NCBI RefSeq assembly: GCF_000003815.2
Contig: NC_049982.1
Coordinates: 20,151,245 to 20,215,244, forward strand
DNA length: 64,000 nucleotides
From: Branchiostoma floridae
Lineage: Eukaryota > Chordata > Leptocardii > Amphioxiformes > Branchiostomatidae
Reading direction: 5' to 3'
The stretch's first letter is position 1, and each line of letters begins with the position of its first letter. A program made the position numbers and the translations under genes. This document shows positions 56,663 through 64,000 of the stretch, piece by piece. A model generated the notes under the pieces. It was not told where the DNA came from, made no database searches, and saw only the letters and a list, made by a program, of their open reading frames with translations.

Positions 56663-59600
56663 CTAGTCCTGGTGGGCTGGTTGGTGGGCGGGGTCCTCCT
56701 GGTGACTCTGGCTGGGATCCTTCCTCCTGGTGGATGTTGGGGGGTTTCCCCACGAGCTGTTGTTGACCGCGGGGGATCCCCCAAACTCGTCGTCCCCATC
56801 GATGCCGTTTGCTGCGTCGAACTGCGTGTTCTCCAGCCTGGTGATGAGCCGCTCGTCCTCGTCCCCAAACTCTCCCCCCATCAGCGAAGGTTCTCCCACC
56901 ACCATCACGTCCTGGAGAAAAGGGCAGGGGTGGGCAGGGTGTTACAACATAGTGGGTTATAATACAGCAGACTCAAGGATGCTACAATACAAAGGTTCTA
57001 ACAGCAAGTCAGTTGGACTAGGCACAGAGCAAACAACCATTTTCTGAACCAACGCTGAGTTAGAAAAGCATCTATCAAAAAACTTGTCATGTATCTAATA
57101 TATGCAAAACAGTGGTGGATAGGCCCTGGGATATCCCTGCTATCCTGCACAGAAAAAGCAAATATTCAGTTGTAAAAATGGCTCATCATACTCTGGTTTT
57201 CTCAAGGATTTGTTGGCACTTGACATTGCCTGGAGTCTGATTAGTTGAAGTAAAACTTATTTAGAATAAAAGTTTCAAAGAAAACTTCCCGGTTATCTTA
57301 TCTAAGGTATATAAGTAATCATACAGAAAAATGTATAGGATTTTTCTGAAAATGTTCCCCCCCAAATCTGCATGGTTAATAAATTAGTCTCTGTAGCACG
57401 TCAATAGGGTTCTTCAGAGCATGGGGGTTTCAGGAATTCCTTCTTCGGGATTTTTTCTTCTGAACAGCTTGACAGAGGTTTGTGGTTTCCTATGGGGACA
57501 AGTGGGTTGGACACACTTAGCCATCTCCATCTGATTGTTTCCTTACCTACTATTTGGGACAGATGCTGGAGGTAGCACTGGTTCACCATTATCTGTGGGG
57601 TAACCTATTTTATTTAAATTCAGGGCATCAAGGGATATCAAGTCAACAAAGGGTGGTTTCAAATTGGAACATTTTCAAATATTGCAGGTTGAAGCCGCTG
57701 TCTGTCGCCTTGATATCCCTAGATACTCTGTTTTTACAAATAACGGATAAAGGTTACCTAGCAGATAAAGGTAAACTAGCATTATGCGTACCTTGGGGTG
57801 TGGTGCACGGATGAAGCCAGAATATATAAAGCCTACCAAAATGTTTCAAGAGGTACTTGTATGCTAGTAACAAAGTCATCTAACTGCCATTTCTCCTGAC
57901 AAAACAGTACTGTCCAAAACTTATCATACACCTATCTTTGTTCTTTCATGTGAAATAGCAATAAAGACAGGGTTCAATGTAGGGCATTGCCTGGTCGACC
58001 ATCTTTAGACCAAGAAAATATCCACTAGATTATGCTAACCAAAAACATGAAAACGTGCCACAAAAATAAGCAAGTTTATTTAATTCATCAAGAAAGGACT
58101 TGACGAAGACAGCATGCAGGAGACAGTGAGGAGGAAGAGTTTTTAAAACACCCTATTTTGAGGTGACACTTCTCTCCATGTTTGCTGATGTTAATAACGC
58201 CTGACTCTAGTATTTGACAGAATTGTGAAAATCCAAGAAGCATCTTTAGATTATCAAGCAAAACATCACCGAGTGAAGCCATGCCCACCGTTTGCTTTGA
58301 AATGTCACAAGCTGCCGCCTTTTCTTTTCTCTTAGAAGTCATATGGTGCATTGTGGGAAAGATTAAAGTTTGTTGCCAAAGTAGAAAAAAGATTCCTACC
58401 CTAAAGTTGGCAGCTATGGTGAATTCTGATTGGGTGATCAGAGATCATGTGACTCGCCAAACTGAAGAACAAACAGATAGGCTTGTCAGTCACTTCAAAA
58501 TTAGCCAATAGCTACCCTGTCTTTACTTTGAACAATCAGATATAAGGCAATGGTTTCTTAGGATCTGTATTGAAGACGTAATTGATATTCAGCTATGAAA
58601 ATTGGGGAGTAAAGTCTTAGCCAGGCTTCAGATCCTGAGCCACACATCATATATTCATAATGATGTGGGGACATATTGGAACTGTTTATACATTCACCTA
58701 CAAATACCTCATTCTGTTGGCAAGAGTTTCATTAACCTGCCTAGCTCAGCCTTCTTGCGTGTGACAAGACTTAGAAAGGTCTCAAAAATTGAACCTATGG
58801 ACTGAAGGAGCATGTCACAAAAAACGTCCACAATGACACGTTGAGCTGTGCAGAACAAGCAGACAACGTTACTTTATTGACAGGGATTGGGTCACGACCA
58901 GTGGCGACATTCAGACCAATGACAACAAACTAAGTAAGAAACTGAGAAAGGACAGCAACTGTATCATTAATTGAGTAGAGGTGAGTTGTACTTATACACA
59001 CAGAAAAATGGCATGGGACAAGACGACAAAGTTTTAGAGGATTTGAGAAAAGATGTTAAAAAGGAATGTTACGAGAAAAGAAGATACATCAAGAGTGAAT
59101 TTGCATGCGTACCTCGTCCAAAGGAAGGACCAGGTCGCTTTCTGCAGATCGCTTGCGCTACAATGAAATAGAAACACAATCATGAATACACACATCAGCA
59201 CTATTGGGAACCTAGTGGGAACAAAATGTAAGTGGGACCCAAAAATCCGAATACTGCAGTTAAATTTTTGAGCTATGAATGCATACATGTATTTCTGTAT
59301 ATTTGATTTTTTCTTAAGTTGAAAGTTTATTTAGGTGACACAAAAATAGGTAAAGCAGGTGAATACGGTAAATAATTACAATATCAAAAATCACTACAAA
59401 ATAATGACCTCATGCAAGAAAATATGCTAATCTCCACTGTTACACTGACCCAATCCCTTAGGATAACTTTGCTTCCATGCCCTGCTGCTGTTTACATTAA
59501 TAGCTTTGCACATGAATGGTTAAAGGTTGTAGCAAATCTCACAAAGCCACATCATACTGTGGGCTCTTGAAGGGTTCAGTTATGGTACAGAAGAGACACC

Positions 59601-60976
59601 TGGTGATCGACATGTAAATTGCAGACAGGTATTGTTGTGATGGACAGAAAACAGTATAATGATGATGAGATAATGAGCAGACAACACAGATTGAGTATGT
59701 TTACATCCATGTACTACGTAAGTCCTACTTCTTATGAACTGTAGCCATGATGTTTGATATTCTATTAAAGTTTAGTGACACTCTTATAAATAGCTCTTTG
59801 TCTAGTTGCTGTACAAACTAATGTTTACACCATGTAGGTTTATTTCTTGAGAAAGGCATTCTATGGATCATTTGCCGTCCATGTACTGAAAGGGATGCAT
59901 TCTAGTACTGCTAACAAGTGCCTTTAATCTGGGCACACACATGTACATGCATGTCTGAGAATGTACAACACTGTATACATCACTCTATAGCAGGGCTCTA
60001 GCCAGCTCGAAATTTTTTTCCGTCAGCCAATTCCCATTGTCGCGAAAACACTATTCCAGGAGATAGAGAGACTGAACTGAGACCTTGAAAAACGGGTTTT
60101 TAATGAGATTATCGTATGCAAAAGGACACCGACACACATTGTCAACAATCATAACAATAGTAAAACAAACAGTGTGTGGCTTTTACGGCGTCCCTAAGCT
60201 GCCCGTAGCTTCAACCAAGGATTTTTGTCCATCAAGGTTGACGGATTGGCTTTAAAATTTTTCCGTCACACGCAGGAAATTTCCGTCAATTGACGGAAAA
60301 ACGGACGCTGGCTAGAGCCCTGCTCTATAGTCTGGCATACAGAGTAGTTGTAGTGTTTCCTCTTACATCATCATTTATTGGCTACGACTTGCAGCATGGG
60401 TTACTGTATAGTATGCATACATATTTGAAGACTTCCATAGTTTGCCAGCCTGAGGACATGTGTTTGGTTTGTGTTCCACGGGAACAGGACCAAGAGGTAC
60501 AGACACCCAGCTACTAAACTAACCAACCACCATCAACCAAACTACCAATACACAAGTCACAAAAGATTTCCAAACTTGTGCCACACTTTACGACTTGTAG
60601 CAATCTTTATTGTGTTTTGCAATGTACTTCTTGCACTAATGGCACTTCTTCTTGCACCAATGATAATTCATCAACAAAAAAAAGGTAGGTTGGTGTACAA
60701 CTAATTGATAAGGGCATGTCATTTCAACTGAATCCAATGCCTTAACATTCCGACACTATTTCTTATATGTATGTTCTATTTCTTTGGCTGATTTTGCCAC
60801 CAATTCTACACTACAGGAAAAGTAGACATGAAACACTGAGGGACCTACCCCTGCTGTAGGAAACTTCTTCTTGGATCCCCCTCCCCCTGACTGGTTGTTA
60901 CTGCTGTTGCCGCTGCCCTGGCCGCTCTGAGATGCCTTTCGCTTTCTTCGCTTGCTGGGCGGACGTTCTGTGTTTG
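56663..60976 (-). CDS. LDB1: LIM-domain-binding protein (LDB/CLIM/Chip), C-terminal exons; 5' part outside window
   Basis: Two secure minus-strand exons are seen. 60976-60849 encodes the basic nuclear-localisation block PPSKRRKRK followed by a Gly/Ser/Asn linker and KKKFPTAG. 56911-56663 encodes the LIM-interaction domain DVMVVGEPSLMGGEFGDEDE, then RLITRLENTQFDAANGID, and a divergent Ser/His-rich tail to the stop. Both joins are phase 0. A 45-nt candidate exon at 59157-59113 fits between them. In human LDB1/LDB2 the same order closes the protein. LDB dimerises through an N-terminal domain (not in this window) and bridges LIM-homeodomain and LMO proteins with other nuclear factors, including in enhancer looping. 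Which vertebrate paralogue is closest cannot be told from these exons; a single pre-duplication LDB is expected. Confidence 0.92.
59113..59157 (-). CDS. Candidate 45-nt cassette exon of the LDB gene
   Basis: On the minus strand TTTCATTGTAG precedes, and GTACGC follows, a 45-nt segment that reads RKRSAESDLVLPLDE in the phase required by both neighbours (0/0). Insertion would add a second small basic cluster between the nuclear-localisation block and the LIM-interaction domain. I do not know a counterpart in vertebrates, so it may be a chance match. Confidence 0.4.
59991..60322. mobile_element. 332-bp hAT-type MITE in an LDB intron
   Basis: The ends are CAGGGCTCTAGCCAGC and its exact inverse GCTGGCTAGAGCCCTG. 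The octamer CTCTATAG flanks the element at 59983-59990 and 60323-60330. An 8-bp duplication with CAGGG...CCCTG ends is typical of hAT elements. The interior has inverted TTTCCGTCA/TGACGGAAA words and no transposase. Confidence 0.92.
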
Positions 60977-61298
60977 CTGTGGTGCAGAGAAGCCATTCAA
61001 ATGGTGGCAGAATCATCATGAACCATTGGACACTACAATACTGTTTGGCTCTACAATACTGTTGTGTGCACAATTAAGATTTGCTAATTTGATTACCATT
61101 ATATAACATTGTTAAAGGATTGTAGAAGCAGTGGCCCGAGGACAATTGGCAATGCAACCGTTTATGAAGCTAAAGGACGAAGGTTCGTGTACCATCTGAG
61201 GGATTTTTTTTTCTTCTCTTTTTGCCGGGGCGCCGCAGGCGCCCGGCTTTGTCCCCGGTTTAATGGTTCGTCCTTGGATGGGTCTGCTATGGTCGCAA

Positions 61299-61414
61299 AA
61301 TGTACCGTGCGTTTTTACGACAATTCTCAGCCCTTCTCAGCCCTTCAAATAAACGCAATGTACCGTGCGTTTTTACGACAATTCTCAGCCCTTCTTAGCC
61401 CTTCAAATAAACGT
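61299..61414. repeat. 58-bp tandem duplication
   Basis: AATGTACCGTGCGTTTTTAC ... CAGCCCTTCAAATAAACG occurs at 61299-61356 and again at 61357-61414 with about one difference. Two copies only. Confidence 0.85.
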
Positions 61415-61585
61415 TGTAAGAATACTGTTTATCCATGACCTCTACTCGTACAGAAAACATTGCAGCGCTCATTAGCAAAGTCTAGGAAAGGAAAATGTTT
61501 CTTGATTTGCAGTAAAACACTGGTCATGTAACATTTGAGGAGTTGTCGTTAAATCGCACGGTTCATTTTGCGATAGCGTTGACGG

Positions 61586-61810
61586 GTCCGGGTATTTAGC
61601 GGAATAACCCGGAATAACCCGGAATAACCCGGAATAACCTTAATAAAGGATGAAAGCTACCGAAATACAGTGTGCTTTGATAAGTTAAGATCGCAGAATG
61701 CAATATTTTGGCATAAAATAATGTATATATGGCCATGGGAACAAGAAATATTACGGTTATTCCGGGTTATTCCGGGTCATTTCGGGTTATTCCGGTAAAT
61801 ACCCTCACGG
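61586..61810. mobile_element. 225-bp fold-back MITE built of GGAATAACCC decamers
   Basis: GCGTTGACGG flanks the element on both sides (61576-61585 and 61811-61820). The ends GTCCGGGTATTTAGCGG and CCGGTAAATACCCTCACGG are imperfect inverse copies. Inside the left arm are four GGAATAACCC decamers (61601-61639); inside the right arm are their inverse copies (61755-61796). A 9-10-bp duplication suggests a Mutator-like mover; that is inference. Confidence 0.75.
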
Positions 61811-62710
61811 GCGTTGACGGTGCGGAGGAGGTGAGATTTTTATCGTACAGAAATTGGTACAGTTTGTAAAGTTATCTTTCTGGAATTCGGATGTATTAAA
61901 ATATAACATTACATTCTAAGGCGTAGTGTCATGTGAGTAAAATGAGCACGACATTTGACGAAAGATTTTGTGGAGGGTATACAGTCAAGTTTATTGTGCA
62001 ACGATTGGAACAGTTTACGTGCGGGTGGGAGGGGGGCGTGCGTCTATATATGCAGCTGCAGGAGGTCCTGCAGGACATTTTCGATCGTAAGAGTAACGTA
62101 CAATTTGAAAAGATAGTGATCATGAATTCGGACACATTGAAACATATTTCCAAGGAACGGTATATAGTTTTTTTAGTAAAACCAGTGTGTGGGGATTGAC
62201 GAGAATTTAGATAGTTTAATGGTGCACTGTGCTTGAGCCGATGCGAGGCATTATGCAGGGCATTTTTGATTGTAAAAATATCGTACAAGTTGAAAAGATG
62301 GATCGGATTCTAATACATTAAAACATACATTTCCAAAGAATAGTAGAAAACAACGGATTGTAGCTAACTGTTAAACAATCAGCAAAGCAGTTGGCAAGAT
62401 GTCACACCTGAACTTTTGTAGATTTTTGCTTTTTGTTGGTACTAGTAAGATGTTATGTGATCAAGACAATATTTTCTTTCTGTTTCAGTGACGCCTTAGA
62501 CTGTTCTCTGCTATATATACAAGTGACACAGTAATATACAGAAACTTACAGCTAGCAAAAGTCTGTACTCAATAAGATTTTACACAGTACACATTTATAC
62601 TTCTTCTGCTGAAATCTACGCATTACATTTTGCATCCAACCAAAGAGGTTTGAAAGAGAGTCCTTGATCCAACCAAATTAGACCTTGAGACCTATTAACA
62701 GATCATTGAT

Positions 62711-63020
62711 CACTGTGCATTTTGCACATACCAGACTCAATCGTGCCACTGAGCACTGCATTTTGCACACACCAGACCAATTGTGCCACTGAGCACTGTG
62801 CATTTTGCACACACCAGACCTATCGTGCCATTGAGCACTGTGCATTTTGCACACACCAGACCTATCGTGCCATTGAGCACTGTGCATTTTGCACACACCA
62901 GACCAATCGTGCCATTGAGCACTGTGCATTTTGCACACACCAGACCAATCGTGCCATTGAGCACTGTGCATTTTGCACACACCAGACTCAATCGTGCCAC
63001 TGAGCACTGTGCATTGTGCA
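62711..63020. repeat. 42-bp tandem array, about seven copies
   Basis: The unit TGTGCATTTTGCACACACCA followed by GACCAATCGTGCCATTGAGCAC repeats about seven times with few changes. Because the unit is a multiple of three, every frame on both strands stays open and yields Cys/His-rich pseudo-proteins that should be ignored. Each unit contains a TGCATTTTGCA near-palindrome and GAGCACTGTGC. The array stops 36 bp before the start codon of the protease-like frame. Confidence 0.92.
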
Positions 63021-63056
63021 AATAAAGTCAAGCAAAGAACACATATATTGTGAACA

Positions 63057-64000
63057 ATGTGTGAATCTATTTTATCGGGAAAATACCACCAAGGTGACAT
63101 CATTTTCAGTGGAGATAATAGAGGCAAACAATGCACTGCAAATGCTTTAATGGCAGTTGTTAACCACAGTACTTGCAGACAAGCAATTACCTGGACAAGT
63201 ACAGACCTTGATGGTGTACTTTTTCAAGGAGATGCACTATACACCTACATAAAACCATCACTAAGATCTGGTGTGGAGTTCCTCTCCGTTGATGATATTC
63301 CAGACTATTTGCAACTTTACAACAATACTGTACGTGTATCAATAAAAGAGTCTTACACTGGAGACATATTTGCCACAGAAGCAGTCTATCCTTATTACAC
63401 CTTAAAGAAAGCCCTAGAAGCAGCATTTGCTGAATCCAACACTTGTCTTTTCATAACAGCACATGGAATAACTGGTTCAACAGTAGCATTGTTGCACGCT
63501 GATAACAAGTATTTTGTTTATGACTCACATGCCAGAAGTCCCATAACAGCATTGCCAGATAGCCATGGCACTTCTACTTTAAGCATGCACAGTTCAAACA
63601 GCAATCTAGTTTCATTCTTGCAACAACTTAACTGGAACACAACATGCAATTTTGAGGTTGTCCCAGTACAAGCAGAAAATGTTTTCTTATCAGTTGAACC
63701 TACTGGTATACACATTATCAATCTGACTAGCAATGTTTCTTCTATGATTGAGTCAGAAAACTGCTTTCAAGTTCAACAACAACACACATACACCTTGGTT
63801 AAACCAGAGTTTGTATCTACGAAAGAGAACCTACAACAACCAAACACAGCATTTCCATTTGCACCACATTGTAACCAAAGTACTGGGAAAAACATTGTGC
63901 CATGCACCACAAGCAAACATCCAAGTGCTATGCCAGAGAACAGGAATGAAGGCCTCTTGAATCAATTAGTAATGTCACCAAATGCAGCATCAAATTTAAA
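63057..64000 (+). CDS. C76-like (herpes tegument-type) cysteine protease domain, 5' end of a larger frame
   Basis: The frame starts at ATG 63057 and is open through 314 codons to the window edge. Residues 10-36 (YHQGDIIFSGDNRGKQCTAN and onward) contain the candidate nucleophile C26 in QCTANAL. LDGVLFQGDALY (about 61-72) and FITAHGITGSTVALLH (about 132-147) follow. YDSHAR (D156, H158) supplies the Asp-x-His pair used by C76 deubiquitinases, then DSHGTSTL and an Asn/Gln-rich linker. Known C76 enzymes remove ubiquitin or NEDD8; similar domains also occur at the N-terminus of large transposon proteins in invertebrates (from memory). Activity here is inference. No intron is evident; adjacency to a tandem array and the intron of LDB favour a mobile-element origin. 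The rest lies beyond the window. Confidence 0.6.
   Translation, partial: MCESILSGKYHQGDIIFSGDNRGKQCTANALMAVVNHSTCRQAITWTSTDLDGVLFQGDALYTYIKPSLRSGVEFLSVDDIPDYLQLYNNTVRVSIKESYTGDIFATEAVYPYYTLKKALEAAFAESNTCLFITAHGITGSTVALLHADNKYFVYDSHARSPITALPDSHGTSTLSMHSSNSNLVSFLQQLNWNTTCNFEVVPVQAENVFLSVEPTGIHIINLTSNVSSMIESENCFQVQQQHTYTLVKPEFVSTKENLQQPNTAFPFAPHCNQSTGKNIVPCTTSKHPSAMPENRNEGLLNQLVMSPNAASNL

Larger units (their letters stand above)
60977..62710. other. Non-coding stretch within or upstream of the LDB gene
   Basis: No further LDB exon (dimerisation domain or the segment before the nuclear-localisation block) could be found on the minus strand here, so the intron beginning at 60977 probably extends past the window edge. 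Contents are a two-copy 58-bp tandem repeat, a 225-bp fold-back MITE and otherwise unassigned DNA. A short GC-rich palindrome (GGGGCGCCGCAGGCGCCCGG) is at about 61226-61245. Confidence 0.5.

Noticed and set aside
58088-58351. 87-codon minus-strand frame in the LDB intron
   Set aside because: No recognisable domain and no splice signals in a phase that fits the LDB exons.
62711-63020. CRISPR-like array
   Set aside because: Units are head-to-tail without unique spacers, and the DNA is clearly from an animal genome.
62678-63136. Cys/His-rich repeated proteins on both strands
   Set aside because: The 42-bp tandem unit is divisible by three, so all frames stay open; this is a minisatellite rather than a zinc-finger gene.

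Overview
This is eukaryotic, intron-rich, repeat-laden DNA from an animal. The best guess is a cephalochordate (amphioxus, Branchiostoma-like). That call is inferred from (i) chordate-like orthologues of MCMBP, SEC23IP and LIM-domain-binding protein, (ii) the head-to-head MCMBP/SEC23IP pair also found in vertebrates, and (iii) a dense load of small inverted-repeat transposons in introns and spacers. No species marker was available, and every exon was read by eye from splice sites, reading phase and remembered family sequences.

Layout. 1-2.9 kb: spacer with small inverted-repeat elements and a long microsatellite. 2.9-7.1 kb (minus): a complete seven-exon gene for a secreted ShKT-CAP protein, with an assembly gap and a tRNA-derived SINE in its introns. 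7.1-25.2 kb: no host gene recognised. This stretch holds several MITEs, a decayed LINE (12.4-14.1 kb), a second assembly gap and a field of diverged repeats (about 14.4-22.8 kb). 25.2-36.1 kb (minus): complete MCMBP, 16 coding exons, 633 aa predicted. Its second intron carries a young 3.1 kb retrotransposon with split direct repeats typical of tyrosine-recombinase (DIRS/Ngaro/PAT) elements. 36.08-36.51 kb: a compact bidirectional promoter. 36.5-47.3 kb (plus): complete SEC23IP, 16 coding exons, about 953 aa. One intron holds a 2 kb fold-back element with a third assembly gap. 50.1-51.2 kb (plus): an intronless class A GPCR of the EDG/cannabinoid-like (MECA) type. 56.7-61.0 kb (minus): the last exons of an LDB (CLIM/Chip) cofactor whose 5' part lies outside the window. 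62.7-64 kb: a 42-bp tandem array directly followed by an open frame, running off the window, for a C76-like cysteine protease that probably belongs to a mobile element.

Functionally, MCMBP (replication-complex remodelling) and SEC23IP (COPII exit sites, lipid metabolism) share only a promoter region, where E2F-like sequences lie on the MCMBP side. LDB is a nuclear LIM-homeodomain/LMO adaptor. The GPCR and the ShKT-CAP protein are membrane and secreted products. The mobile-element content is the most unusual part: several elements have clean target-site duplications, the split direct repeats of the 3.1 kb element look identical, and the protease frame is still open.
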